A DNA stretch of 64,000 bases from Datura wrightii (lineage: Eukaryota; Streptophyta; Magnoliopsida; Solanales; Solanaceae). The notes under the pieces are model-generated. The model had not been told where the DNA came from and searched no databases. It worked only from the letters and a program-made list of their open reading frames with translations. The position numbers and the translations under genes are program-made. The stretch lies in assembly GCA_035772735.1 (NCBI GenBank), contig JASDFA010000010.1, forward strand, positions 153,328,501-153,392,500, read 5' to 3'. Shown in pieces: positions 9,165 to 22,193 of this stretch (positions are counted from its first letter, which is position 1; each line of letters opens with the position of its first letter).

Positions 9165-11642
9165 TGTTACACCCCGTAAATTTTAAATGAATAAATATCC
9201 TAATGACATGTTGGTTAAGGGATTTAGCAAAATAAATAAATAAATATAAAAGTCGGTTTTCCTCCATTTTTATCAATAAAATCACCAAAAAACAGAGGGT
9301 ATACGCAGGAAAGGCAAACCCACGACAATTATATACAATTTCCTTCCAATTACGCGACGAAACGCGGTCTAAACTCCGTTTCGGCTTAGATACAGAGGTA
9401 TAAAGCTGCAGAGAGCAATCCTACGGAGTTAGTTTCGTGAAATTTGGCCGGCGAAACGTCGTGCTACCGAGGTAAAGTAAATAAAATTGCTTTAAATTAG
9501 TACCAATGTGTTCCTAGTATTGCAGTGAGCATTTATCCCTTCTGGACTATAGAGAAATAACGAGTTTTCGACCGTTTTTCGAAAGGTTGAAGTTGGGATA
9601 AATATATATATCAAAAGTGATAATTTCTCCCAGATATTAATGTATTTAGTTCTAATTGATATGTATATGAATGTAGTTGGGAGAAACAGCAGAAGTACTG
9701 ACGGAAATCACATCGGTCAGTCGGGTACTCAGAAACCAGGTATGTGAAGTTGTTCTTCGGCAAGTTAGTAAGCTTTAGCTTTGTAAATCCTAGTAAACTC
9801 TATAATTGAAACTCTCGGAGTTGAATGTCGAGAATTTAGTAAGTCTAATAGATTCTGAGTTGTGTTGCTGTAGCGTATTCAGTCCGAAAGTTAGTAAAGC
9901 ATGCGCCAGAGGGCGAGTTAGCATTCCAGATTCAGTATAGCTTGTTGTATGATTAGCAAGCATGTTGTAGAATAAAAAGACACCGATTTTCAGAATAAAA
10001 GCTAATAAAGTAAAATCAGCTAGACAGACAGTTTGTGGCTACAGATTAGCCATTCAGACAGATAGTATCCCGACTACAGATTAGCCAAATAGTTAAATAA
10101 AGATTTCAGAATCAGTATAATCAATACAGAATCAGTTTAGTACAAAAACAGATCAGAATAAGAAATCAGATTTCAGATAGTCCTTTTCAGTTATACATGC
10201 TTGCTATTTATATGTGTTATTTGTTTGTTGAGACTTGTTGTGGCGTGGGGGCACCTTATTGAGCGTCCTCACCGCCCCTGGGTTGGTAATCATGTCGCCC
10301 ACTGAGCAGGTGGGTTATACGTCACTTCGAGGAGTGGCATGCCGTCCCCAGCTTGGACGAAGATGGGATGAAGCTTTCCCCATAGCAGTCTGATCAGCAT
10401 TACAGGTGCAGCTCCGGTTTCAGATAGCCCTGTTGAGTTTTGTGTCCAGGGAACCAGACCCTATCTGTTACTGTCTGTACATTCAGTTATTATAGGTGTA
10501 GCTCCGATTCCAGATAGCCCTATTGAGTTTTGTGTCCAGGGATCCAGACCCTATCTGTTACTGTCTACACAGGAGTCCTCCGGACCCAGATACGGTTGCT
10601 TATATCGGAGGCCATGGCCCGAGCCGGAGACCCAGGGGGCTGGTAGAGGAGCTCCGAAGTGAGTAGATGAGTGGAGTGACTTACTTTTGGCTGGTTTTGA
10701 CCCGGGTAGGGGTATATAGATTGTTTGCTTGCTTGGTGCCATCCGACTTATGGGGGTTGGTATTGGCTCTTGCTTGCTACTTGTATATCTATTTATGTGT
10801 TATATACTAGTTACTAGACAGCAGGCCGTCGCGTTTACAGGTACGCCTCCGCCTTATCAGTACAGAAAGCATGATTCAGTTTTACCAGTTCCTTCGTATT
10901 CAGTTATCTCCTGCCATACCAATTTGCTATATATGCTATTTATATTCAGTTGTTTCAGCTATATTATTTCAGTTGCTTTGCATACTCAGTACCAGCGGTA
11001 CTGACGCCCGGTGGGGCGCTGTATTACTTGCCTGCAGGTACTCATAGACGAGGAGGCGATCCCTCATGATTCCAGCAAGCTACTGAGTATTCAGCTCCCG
11101 TCATCCGGAGTCTGATTTCCAGAGGTGTAGCTTTTTTCCTTTTATGTACAGTACGGGTAGGTCGGGGCCCTGTCCTGATCATTTCTATTGTTACTCTTAG
11201 AGGCTTGCAGATTGTATATATTATCTCCCTGTGGTCAGTTGAGCCGGTCGTGTGAGGCCGTGCAGTTTGTTATAGCTGTTTAGCATTTCAGTTTATGTTG
11301 GCCGTGTGAGGCCTTGGTTTGACAGTAGTGGTGACCTTGCCGGTCACGTAGTTTTACAGTAGTCTTGTGTTGAAGTTTCAGATAACTAGACAGCATGGTG
11401 ACCTTGTCGGCCCGCATAGGTTCCTTGTTCAAGTATGTTTCTGGTTAGCTGTTATTACAGGTACAGGTGGCTATAGGCCAGTTGGCCAGAGGCTGTGTTT
11501 ACAGTCGTTATATAACCCTTTGTTTCCAGAAATCTGAGTTAGAGCTAGCCAGGCGCCACCGGTGCTTAGGCTCACCAGTTAGCAGTCCAGGTCCTACTAG
11601 GGCACCAGGTGCCAGTCATACCCCCCAGGGCGGGGTGTGACA
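9165..11642 (+). repeat. element Z 5' LTR
   Basis: Begins TGTTACACCCCGTAAATT and ends GGGTGTGACA. It aligns throughout with 29879-32372, with differences mostly transitions. The ORFs inside it (for example 10729-11004) are also found in the second LTR and are not treated as genes. Confidence 0.9.
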
Positions 11643-11646
11643 AACT

Positions 11647-11658
11647 TGGTATCAGAGC
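11647..11658 (+). promoter_or_regulatory. element Z primer binding site
   Basis: TGGTATCAGAGC, 4 bp after the LTR, is the perfect complement of the 3' end of plant initiator tRNA-Met. It would prime minus-strand cDNA synthesis. Confidence 0.93.
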
Positions 11659-11857
11659 AGGTCGTGTCCCAGGGAGTCTGCAAGCCGTGCTAAGTAGAGT
11701 CTTGTCTATGGGTGTGTTGTGCACCACATACTATAGGCAGGAGGCTGGGAGGCATAATAGGATGGTTACTCTTCTTTCATACTCGGTCGTGCCATAACAC
11801 AGTACAGTATAGGGTCGAGTCCCTAAAACTTATCGTATTCTTTGTCTACAGATAAGA

Positions 11858-13200
11858 ATGACAGATCAGCGACACCCTACCACAGGCAGGAGATTAGACA
11901 CAACAGCAGGAGAGGGCACCAGCAGGATGCCTCAGCTTCAGTCAGAGTCAGCCCGATCTGAGGGTGATATAGAGGCTTCATCACAGCCCTCTTAGCAGTC
12001 CCCTTCACATCAGGAGCCGTTGGGCACTACACCGCCCCCGATAGCTCCTGTGCCTTTGCCGTCAGATCAAGAGGTTCGTAGCGCTGTAGTTATGTTGGCA
12101 CAAATGATGGCCACACAACGCCAGTCAGTGCCACCTATGGCAGCAGAGCCTTCAGGTGGGTCAGGTAGTTCCAGGGTCAGGGAATTTTTGGCACTGGGTC
12201 CCCCGCAGTTTACAGGGTCAGATCAGGCAGAGGACCCCCAGGACTTTCTAGATCAGATGCAGAGGATATTCTGAGTTATGCATGTGACCCCTTCAGAGTC
12301 TGTTGAGCTGGCAGTGTTCCGATTACGGGATATAGCTATATTGTGGTATGAGAGTTGGGAAAGGTCTCGAGGGAGAGATGTTACCCCTCCGACCTGGACC
12401 AGCTTCTCGGAGGCCTTTCTAGATCATTATTTGCCACGAGAGATCCGGCAGGCCCGGATGGACCAGTTTCTGCACCTAGAGCAGGGGGCGAGGAGTGTAC
12501 GTGAGTATGCTTTACAGTTTGACTCCTTAGCCTGTTATGCTCCAGCATTTGTTGATACCATGCCAGCGAGAGTTCACAGATTTATCATGGGTATGAATCC
12601 GGAGTATACTGAGGCATGTATGAAGGCGACGTTGCGAGAGGATATGGACATTGCTCGAGTACAAGCTTTTGCTTAGACCATAGAGGGTCTTAGACAACGG
12701 CAGTAGAGTAGTAGACAGACCAGTCAGGAACAGCGTCGCAGAGACATACCAGATGAAATACAAAGGGAAGCTTAGAGAGGACCCAGGCCACGACTATCAG
12801 ACAGGCCCCCTAGACCCCTACCTCCACCACAGCAACAGCAGCGAGGTAGATATGTTCGTAGAGGGCAGTCAGAGCCCAGTGGCAGTTTCAGAACAGTGGA
12901 GTCCCCGCAGCAGAGAAGGGGAGAGTAGAGCCGATTTACACCCCCACCATGCCCTAATTGCGGCCGACCTCACGCCGGAGCTTGTAGATTTGGCTCCACT
13001 GGGTGTTATATTTGCGGACAGGAGGGGCATCGGATGAGAGATTGTCCGACTAGAGGTCAGGGGAGTAGAGACAGCCAGGACAGGGGATCCGCAGGGCCAC
13101 GAGCCCCAGCAGTCTCAGCGGGGCGTGGGCCTTCAGGTTCAGTAGGTAGAGGTCGAGGGAGATCAGGAGCTTCCAGTTCAGGTACGGGCTCAAGCCGTAC
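11858..13200 (+). pseudogene. element Z: gag (broken)
   Basis: Starts at ATG 11858 and continues in pieces to the CCHC zinc knuckle at about 13006-13047 (CYICGQEGHRMRDC). The central part (12278-12676) carries the retrotransposon gag domain (WYESWERS, FLDHYLPREIRQARMDQFLHLEQG, YAPAF). Gag forms the virus-like particle and binds the genomic RNA. In-frame stops occur near 11995, 12272, 12675 and 12702; several look like CAG to TAG or CGA to TGA changes when compared with the homologous gag at 24964. One polyprotein has thus become several short frames. Confidence 0.85.
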
Positions 13201-16200
13201 TTATGCACTACCAGGGAGACACGACTCAGAGATGTCGCCAGATGTAGTGACAGGTATGATGACTATCTGTTCATGCCCTGCTTACGTATTGATTGATCCA
13301 GGATCCACTCTGTCATATATTACCCCATTTGTGGCACGAAAGTTCAGTATTACACCAGAATTATTACAGCAGCCCGTTTCAGTATGCACGCCCGTCGGTG
13401 ACTCTATTGTAGCTAGCAGAATTTACCGAGGGTGTTCAGTAGAGGTTGCTAATCGGCAGACTACAGTAGATCTGGTAGAGCTATAAATGATAGACTTCGA
13501 TGCCATAATGGGTATGGATTGGCTAGTGCCGTGCTACGCCAATGTTGAATGTTGGACCAAGACGGTCCGATTCCACTTTCCAGGAGAGGTAGTGCGGGAG
13601 TGGAAAGGCAGCACAGCTACGCCAAAAGGTTGGTTTATTTCCTACTTTCAGGCGAGGAAATTGATAACTAAGGGATGTATTTACCACCTAGTCAGAGTTC
13701 AGGATGTTCGAGCAGAATCTCCGACACTCCAGTCTGTTCCGGTGGTGAACGAGTTCCCTGATGTGTTTCCAGACGAGTTACCTGGTCTTCCCCCAGAAAG
13801 GGAAATAGATTTTGCTATTGATTTGTTACCAGGCACTCAGCCTATATCAATTCCTCCCTACCGTATGACTCCTGCAGAACTCAGAGAATTAAAGGAGCAA
13901 CTGAAAGATTTTCTAGACAAAGGTTTCATCCGGCCGAGTACTTCACCATGGGGTGCGCCAATTCTATTTGTGAGAAAGAAAGATGGCTCGCTCCGTATGT
14001 ATATGATTATCGGCAGTTGAACAAAGTGACGGTAAAGAACAAGTACCCGCTCCCCAGAATAGATGATTTATTTGATCAATTACAGGGAGCCAGATACTTC
14101 TCCAAGATTGATTTGCGGTCCGGATATCATCAGGTTCGGGTACGTGAAAGGGATATTCCTAAAACGGCGTTCAGGACCCGATATGGGCACTTTGAATTTC
14201 TAGTTATGTCCTTCGGGTTGACGAATGCCCCAGCAGTATTCATGGACCTGATGAATAGTATTTTCAGACCATACCTGGACTTGTTCGTAATAGTATTCAT
14301 TGATGACATTCTGGTGTATTCTCGCTCTGAAGCAGATCACCGGACTCATTTGCGGACAGTGCTCCAGATCCTCAGGGACCGCCAGTTATAAGCTAAATTC
14401 TCCAAGTGCGAGTTCTGGCTTAATTCAGTAGCCTTCCTAGGGCATATTGTGTCGGATGCTGTTATACAGGTTGACAAGCAGAAAATAGAAGCAGTCAAAT
14501 CATGGCCTAGGCCTACCACTCCGACTGAAGTCCGTAGTTTTCTGGGATTAGCAGGTTATTACAGGAGGTTTGTTGAAGGATTCTCTACTATAGCGGCACC
14601 TCTGACTAAACTGACACAGAAAGCAGCGAAGTTTCAGTGGACAGAGGCATGTGAGCAGAGCTTCCAGGAGTTAAAAGAAAGATTAACCTCCGCCCCAGTG
14701 CTAGCATTGCCGGAAGGTACAAAGGGTTATTCAGTGTATTGCGACGCATCAGGTGTTGGGTTAGGTTGTGTGTTGATGCAGCATGGTAAAGTGATTGCAT
14801 ATGCTTCCAGACAGCTGAGGAAACATGAAAAGAATTACCCTACCCACGACCTGGAGTTAGCCGCAGTGATCCACGTCTTGAAAATGTGGAGACATTACTT
14901 GTATGGCGTCCATGTTGATATTTATACAGATCACAAGAGCCTACAGTATATCTTCACTTCAGAGAGAGTTGAATCTACGGCAACATCGCTGGTTGGAGCT
15001 GTTAAAGCATTATGACGTGAATATTCTGTACCACCCGGGAAAAGCCAATGTTGTAGCAGATGCTCTCAGTTGTAAGTCCATGGGGAGTTTGGCGTATTTG
15101 CAGCCCGAGCAGCGGGAATTGGTCAGGGAGATACATCAGTTAGCTAGCCTAGCCGTTTGTGTAGCAGAAACAGAGGATGGTAAAGCGGTGATTCAGAACA
15201 CCGTCGTGTCATCATTAGTTGTGGAAGTGAAAGAACGGCAATATGAAGATCCTGACCTGATCCAGCTCAAAGACAGAATCCAGCAGGGTAAAGCGCCGGA
15301 TTTTCAGATAACTGAGTGAGAAGTGCTGTTATGTAAAGGCCGCCTCTGTGTTTCAGATGTTTCAAGGCTCCGCCAGCAGATTATGAATGAGGTACATTAC
15401 GCCCATTATTCTCTTCACCCCGGTGCGACGAAAATGTACCATGACATCAAGGAAAACTACTGGTGGCCAGGTGTGAAAAGAGAAATTGCTGAATTTGTAG
15501 CCCAGTGTCCTAACTGCCAACAGGTGAAAGCAGAACATCAGAAACCAGGCGGTTTGACTCAGGACATAGCTGTGCCTCTCTGGAAATGGTAAGCAGTGAA
15601 TATGGATTTTATAGCAGGATTACCCCGTACTAAACATAGACATGACTCTATATGGGTGATAGTTGACAGATTGACAAAATCAACTCATTTCTTGCCGGTA
15701 AGAACTACCTTCTCGGCCGAAGATTACGCGGAGTTGTATATCCGAGAAATAGTCAGGTTACATGGAGTACCAGTATCCATTATTTCAGATAGAGGAGCAC
15801 AGTTTACAGCTAGATTTTGGCAGTCGTTTCAGAGGAGTTTGGGAACGCAGATTAATTTGAGCACAACATTCCACCCTCAGACAGATGGACAGGCTGAGCG
15901 CACTATTCAGACGCTCGAGGACATGCTACGAGCGTGTGTGTTGGATTTCGGTGGTAATTGGGATGAGAATTTGCCCCTAATTGAGTTTGCTTATAATAAT
16001 AACTATCACTCGGCTATTCAGATGGCGCCTTTCGAGGCATTATACGGGCGAAAGTATAGATCGCCAATTGGATGGTTTGAAATAGGGGAGTCAGCGTTGA
16101 TCGGGCCAGACATAATTCGACAGTCAGAGGAGAAGGTGAAGCTTATCAGGGAACGCCTACTGATTGCATAGAGCCGCCAGAAGTCATATGCAGATGTGCG

Positions 16201-16562
16201 GCGTAGAGACCTGGAGTTTGATGTAAATGACTGGGTATTTCTGAAAGTATCTCCGATGAAAGGGGTGATGAGATTCGGCAAGAAAGGTAAACTCAGTCCA
16301 AGATTTGTTGGGCCTTATCAGATTCGTCGAAGGATAGGCCGAGTAGCATTTGAGTTGAACTTGCCTCAAGAATTAGAATCCGTTCATCCAGTCTTTCATG
16401 TATCCATGCTGAGGAAATGCATAGGAGACCCATCCAGAGTAGTCGCAGTCCAGGATGTCCAGGTTACAGAATAACTGGCCTATGAAGAGGTTCCAGTAGC
16501 TATCCTAGATAGGCAGATTCGTAGATTGAGGACTAAAGATATTGCGTCTGTCAAAGTATTGT
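13201..16562 (+). pseudogene. element Z: pol (protease, RT, RNase H, integrase; broken)
   Basis: Domains in order: retropepsin-like protease (VLIDPGSTLSYITPF, about 13285-13330), RT with FIDDILVYS (about 14297-14323), RNase H with VYCDASGVGLG (about 14737), integrase zinc finger H-H-C-C (about 15380-15520), the DDE integrase core (15596-16160), and a C-terminal domain up to SVKVL at 16560. Compared with the intact homologue at 19411-22193 there is a 1-bp deletion in RT near 14005 and a 1-bp insertion near 14963. Stops lie near 13484, 14390, 15317, 15590, 16169 and 16472. The last codons continue at 29524 after the nested element X. Confidence 0.9.
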
Positions 16563-16563
16563 T

Positions 16564-19147
16564 TGTCACACCCCACCTTGGGGGGTATGACTGGCACCTG
16601 GTGCCCTACTAGGACCTGAACTGCTGGACTGCTAAGCCTGGGCACATCTGGTGCTTGGCTGGCTCTAGCTCACATTTCTGGAAACAAAGGGCTATATAAC
16701 GGCTGTAAACACAGCCCCAGGCTCATTGGCCTATAGCCTCATGTACCTGTACTAACAGCTGACCAGAAACATGTCAAAATAGGGAAACCTATGCGGGCCG
16801 ACAAGGCCACCATGCTGTCTAGTTATCTATAACTTAACCATGAAGTACTGGATAGCTACGTGACCGAAAAGGTCACCACTACTGTCGAAATATGGCCCCA
16901 CACGACCAACATAAAGGAAACACAAGTTCTAACAGCTATACAACTGCACGGCCTCACACGACCGGCTCATCTGACCACAAGGAAATATATACAGACTGCA
17001 AGCCTCTAAGAATAACAATAGAAATGATCGGGACAGGGCCCCGACTACCCGTACTATACAACAAAAGAAAATGAAATACACCTCTGGAATTCAGTCTCTG
17101 GATTACAGGAGCTGAATACTCGATCGCTGACAGAAATCACGTGGTATCGCCTGCTCGTCTATGAGTACCTGCAGGCAAGTAATGCAGCTCCCCACCGGGC
17201 GTCAGTACCGCTGGTACTGAGTATGTAAAGCAATAACTGAAAGAAATATCTGAAAACAATAATATAACTGATGAAACTGAAGTAGAGAGAAATAGATTAA
17301 CTGTCTGATAATGTAAGTCTTACCTTCTCTCAATTATACTGGAAGGAGTAGGAGTCATACCTGGAGACGTATCGTTCTACTGCTGATCTACTCGTATCTA
17401 ACGTAGCATGGCATAACATAACATAACATAACATAGCACACACAAACCTTACCCGGCCCCCATAAGCCGGGAGGTACAACCAACACAGAATCCATACCCC
17501 TACCCCGGTCATCCCATCTCCTATAATAGCTATAAGCATCCCGTCGGTCCCCTGGGTATGCACTTGGGCTCGCTGAGCCCCTGACTATAACCGCATCTGA
17601 GTCCGGAGGACTCCTGAATTAACACCCGGGCGTATCCGCTCGACAGGGGTGTGTAAGGGCCGATCAAGGCACAAATATGGGGAAAACTGGCATCCCATCT
17701 TCGTCCCCTGTGGGATGGCATGCCACTCCGTAGAGCGACGTATCCTCGTCCTCTGGCGGACGAGTCGATACAGCTATCAACCCTGGGCGGTCATGGATGC
17801 TAGGTAGTCCAACCCCAAACCATACAACAGTCTCAACTAGTAATACTATCTGCATGTCCCACATATTGAAGCTAATAGTGGTAAAGTATTTGTATATACT
17901 ATATACTGAGCTAGCGATAGTAATATGTACGTACTTAATGCATACTGAGGCTGGTAATAGTATATATGTACAAATATAGTCTTCTGCCAGACTGTACTGG
18001 GGCTAATGCTGAACAAGATATAGTCTTTCGGCTGAAACTATGTTGTATACTGAGTTTCTATAGTAACATGATTTACTAGTCCTAATATGCTTTCTAACTT
18101 CACTTTAACTTATCGTTCTATTTCTGAGATGTCTTACAGATATTACATTGCTTTACTGGGTTTCAACTGAATACAATGATATCCTAACATTCTGTGTCAC
18201 ATCACATACTGAGCACGCTGTGCAGTTCCTAACACTTATATTAGAATCTATATCGTGCTAGCAAGTCTCGCGCTGATCATAACATGATGTTTCTAATATC
18301 GTACCATCATTCGTAGTAAACATCATACGTGGCTTCTGAATATTCTACTGGCCTTTAAATTACTGTACTGTACCAAGATTACTAACTTGCCGAGGGAACT
18401 AGCTTTACATACCTTATCCTCGAACTATCCGGCTGTCGGACGAGGCTCGGCCAGTACTTCAACTATTTTCTCCCAACTGCATTCATAAATATATCAATCA
18501 ATACTAAATACAGCTTTATTGTAAAGAGCAACGTCACTTTCGATATAGTTTATAGTCTAAACTTAGGCTTATCGAAAGACGGTCGAAAACTCGCTATTTT
18601 TCAGCGGTCCAGAAGGGAGAAATATTCACTTCAGTGCTAGGAACACATAGACACTAATTTAGAGCAATTCCACTTACCTTAGCTCGGTAGCTCGACGATT
18701 TGTCGGCCATATTTCACGAAACTAAATCCGTAGGAATGCTCTCTGCTGCTAAATACCTCGGTATCTGAGGTTAATTTGAGTTTGGGCAACGTTTAGCAGC
18801 GTAATCGGACGAAAATTATATTACCTTCTTCGTTCTATTTCCCTTCTCTGATAGCTTACTCTGTTTTCTGGAAATTTCATAAGTTTATAATGAGTTAAAA
18901 CTGAAGTGGGGCTTTATATACTTGGGCCTGGACAAGGCCAACGTGTCACGGAGCCAACGCGGAGGCTCCACCTCCGTGACATGCTGCCATCGCGGAGGGG
19001 CTCTGCCTCGGCTCCTTCCGCGATGGTTCGACAGGTTTCTCATCCGATCTTTTCCCGGGCCTTTCTTTAGCACGTATCGCTTTCCAATATGCTTAACCAA
19101 CGTGCGAATAGGTCATTTAGGTGCCGAAAATTCTACGGGGTATAACA
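16564..19147 (-). repeat. element X outer LTR, left (3' LTR)
   Basis: Plus strand starts TGTCACACCCC and ends GGGGTATAACA, so the LTR runs TGTTATACCCC...GTGTGACA on the minus strand. A TATA box (TATATAAAGCCCC, minus) is near 18911-18920. A CATAA(C)-type pentanucleotide run occurs at about 17411-17437. Confidence 0.9.
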
Positions 19148-19163
19148 TTCTCCCCCCCTTAAG
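19148..19163 (-). promoter_or_regulatory. element X polypurine tract
   Basis: The minus strand reads TTAAGGGGGGGAGAA directly before the LTR start TGTTATACC. This position and composition fit the plus-strand primer site. Confidence 0.8.
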
Positions 19164-19410
19164 AACATTCGTCCGCGAATGTACACTGGTATCTGGAGGA
19201 CTACTTAACTTACTTTCTAGAAATATTTCGGTAGAGTTTCCCCTGTAATATGGACAATTGCAAAAACCTGAAATGCAGAAAAGTTCAACACAGGTACTGC
19301 ACGCAATATTTTAAGATCCACTGGATAACTAAGTATCAATCCTTCTCATTCACACACATACAACTATAAGGTACTGCATAAGTAATAATACGGACATACC
19401 TGTCGCCTGA

Positions 19411-22193
19411 CTAGGCCTGAAATAGGTGAGGGTATCTGGCTTTCATATCTTCTTCAGCTTCCCACGTCATTTCCTCACGGTTTCTGTTACGCCACAATAC
19501 TTTGACAGACGCAACATCTTTAGTCCTCAACCTGCGAATCTGTCTGTCTAAGATAGCTACGGGAACCTCTTCATATGCTAACTCTTCTGTGACCTGGACG
19601 TCCTGAACGGGAACAACTGTGGAAGGGTCTCCTACGAACTTCCTCAACATAGATACATGGAATACTGGGTGAACAGATGCTAACTCCGGAGGCAAGTTCA
19701 ATTCGTATGCAACTCGGCCTATTCTTCGCCGAATCTGATATGGCCCAATGAATCTCGGGCTAAGCTTTCCTTTCTTTCCAAATCTCATTACCCCTTTCAT
19801 CGGAGACACTTTCAGATATACCCAGTCATTTACCGCAAATTCTAGATTTCTGCGCCGCATATCTGCATAAGACTTCTGGCGGCTCTGAGCAGTCAGTAAA
19901 CGTTCTCGGATAAGCTTTATCTTTTCCTCTGACTGCCGAACAATGTCTGGGCCAACCAATGCTGATTCCCCCACTTCAAACCAGCCCACCGGCGATCTAC
20001 ATTTTCGCCCGTATAATGCCTCGAAAGGCGCCATCTGGATAGCTGAATGATAACTGTTATTATAAGCAAATTCAATCAACGAAAGATGCTCATCCCAATT
20101 ACCCCCAAAATCTAATACACACGCTCGCAACATATCTTCGAGCGTTTTGATAGTCCGCTCAGCCTGCCCATCTGTCTGAGGGTGGAATGCTGTGCTCAAA
20201 TTAATCTGTGTTCCCAAACCCCTCTGAAACGACTGCCAGAATCTAGCTGTAAACTGCACTCCTCTATCTGAAATGATGGACATCGGCACTCCATGTAATC
20301 TAACTATTTCTCTGATATATAATTCGGCATAATCCTCAGCCGAGAAGGTAGCCTTCACTGGCAGGAAATGAGCTGATTTTGTCAGCCTGTCAACTATTAC
20401 CCTAATGGAATCATTTCTGCGTCTGGTACGGGGTAATCCTGTTACAAAATCCATATTTATCGCTTCCCATTTCCACATAGGCACCGTTATATCCTGCTTC
20501 AAACCGCCCGGCTTCTGGTGCTCCGCTTTCACCTGCTGACAGTTAGAACATCTAGATACAAATTCAGCGATCTCAGCTTTCATACCTGGCCACCAGTAGA
20601 TGTCTCTGATGTCGTGGTACATTTTCGTCGCTCCTGGATGGAGGGAATAGCGAGCGTAATGTACCTCATGCATGATCCGCCCACGAAGCCCTGAAACATT
20701 CGGGACACAAAGGCGGCCCTGACAGCGTAGCACATCATCCTCAGTTATCTGAAAATCTGACTCCTTACCTCTCTGAATTCTATCTCTGAGCTGGACTAAA
20801 TCAGAGTCCTCGTACTGTCGTTCTTTTACCTCTGTAACTAATGACGACACAGCAGAATTCTGAATTACTGCTCTATTATTTTCTGTTTCCATTAATCGAA
20901 CGGCTAAACCAGCTAGCTGATGAATTTCTTTGGCTAACTTCCGTTTCTCAGGTCGCAAATACGCCAAACTCCCCATTGACTTACGGCTCAGGGCATCTGC
21001 TACAACATTATCTTTTCCGGGGTGGTATAGAATATTCACATCATAATCTTTTAACAGCTCCAACCAGCGGCGTTGCCGTATATTCAACTCCCTCTGAGTG
21101 AAGATGTACTGTAGGCTCTTATGATCTGTGTAAATATCAACATGGACACCGTACAGGTAATGCCTCCACATCTTTAAGGCGTGGATTACTGCGGCCAATT
21201 CCAAGTCGTGGGTAGGGTAATTCTTTTCGTGTTTCCTCAGCTGTCTGGAAGCATATGCAATTACTCTACCATGCTGCATCAACACACAACCTAACCCGAC
21301 GCCTGATGCGTCGCAGTACACTGAATAACCTTCTGTCCCCTCTGGCAATGCTAACACTGGGGCGGAGGTTATTCTGCCTTTCAGTTCCTGGAAGCTCTGC
21401 TCGCATGCCTCTGTCCATTGAAACTTTGCTGCTTTTTGTGTCAATTTGGTTAGAGGTGCCGCAATGGTCGAAAACCCTTCAACGAACATCCTGTAATATC
21501 CTGCCAACCCCAGAAAGCTACGAACTTCAGTCGGAGTGGTAGGCCTAGGCCATGACTTAACTGCTTCTATTTTCTGCTTGTCTACCTGTATACCAGTATC
21601 CGACACGATATGCCCTAAAAAGGCCACTGAGCTAAGCCAAAATTCACACTTAGAAAATTTAGCATACAACTGGCGGTCCCTGAGAATCTGGAGCACTGTC
21701 CGCAAATGAGTCCGGTGATCTGCTTCAGAGCGAGAATACACCAGAATGTCATCAATGAATACTATCACGAACAAGTCCAGGAAAGGTCTGAAAATACTGT
21801 TCATCAGGTCCATGAAGACTGCCGGGGCATTCGTTGACCCGAAGGACATGACTAGAAATTCAAAATGTCCATATCGGGTCCTGAACGCTGTCTTAGGAAT
21901 ATCTCTCTCACGTACTCGGACCTGGTGATATCCAGACCGCAAGTCAATCTTAGAAAAGTATCTGGCTCCCTGCAACTGATCAAATAAGTCATCAATTCTG
22001 GGGAGCGGGTACTTGTTCTTTACTGTAACTTTGTTTAATTGCCGATAATCTATGCACATTTGGAGCGAGCCATCTTTCTTCCTCACAAATAAAACTGGCG
22101 CACCCCACGGTGAAGTACTCGGCCTGATGAAACCTTTATCCAATAAATCTTTCAACTGCTCTTTTAATTCTCTGAGTTCTTTAGGAGCCATAC
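19411..22193 (-). CDS. element X: pol (RT, RNase H, integrase, chromodomain-like tail)
   Basis: One uninterrupted frame of about 925 codons, the only near-intact transposon gene in the window. The order is RT from ELRELKEQLKDLLDKGF onward with FIDDILVYS (about 21745-21770), RNase H (VYCDASGVGLG), the integrase zinc finger (HYARYSLHPG...CSNCQQVK), the DDE core (TGLPRTRRR...SDRGVQFTA...FHPQTDGQAERT), and a C-terminal tail VLWRNRNREEMTWEAEEDM as in chromoviruses. The open frame extends upstream to 22419, but those first 75 or so codons are LTR sequence joined by rearrangement. The true N terminus (gag, protease, first RT codons) lies inverted at 24964-26959. Without it the frame is not a functional polyprotein. 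Confidence 0.92.
22189..22193. repeat. internal TSD of inserted LTR, pol side (CATAC)
   Basis: CATAC on the plus strand (GTATG on minus) borders the LTR that starts at 22194. It matches GTATG at 26955-26959 at the end of the inverted gag-protease half. Confidence 0.8.

Noticed and set aside
8913..9179. Plus-strand ORF over the S RT fragment
   Set aside because: Antisense shadow of a copia RT and ends at the Z insertion point.
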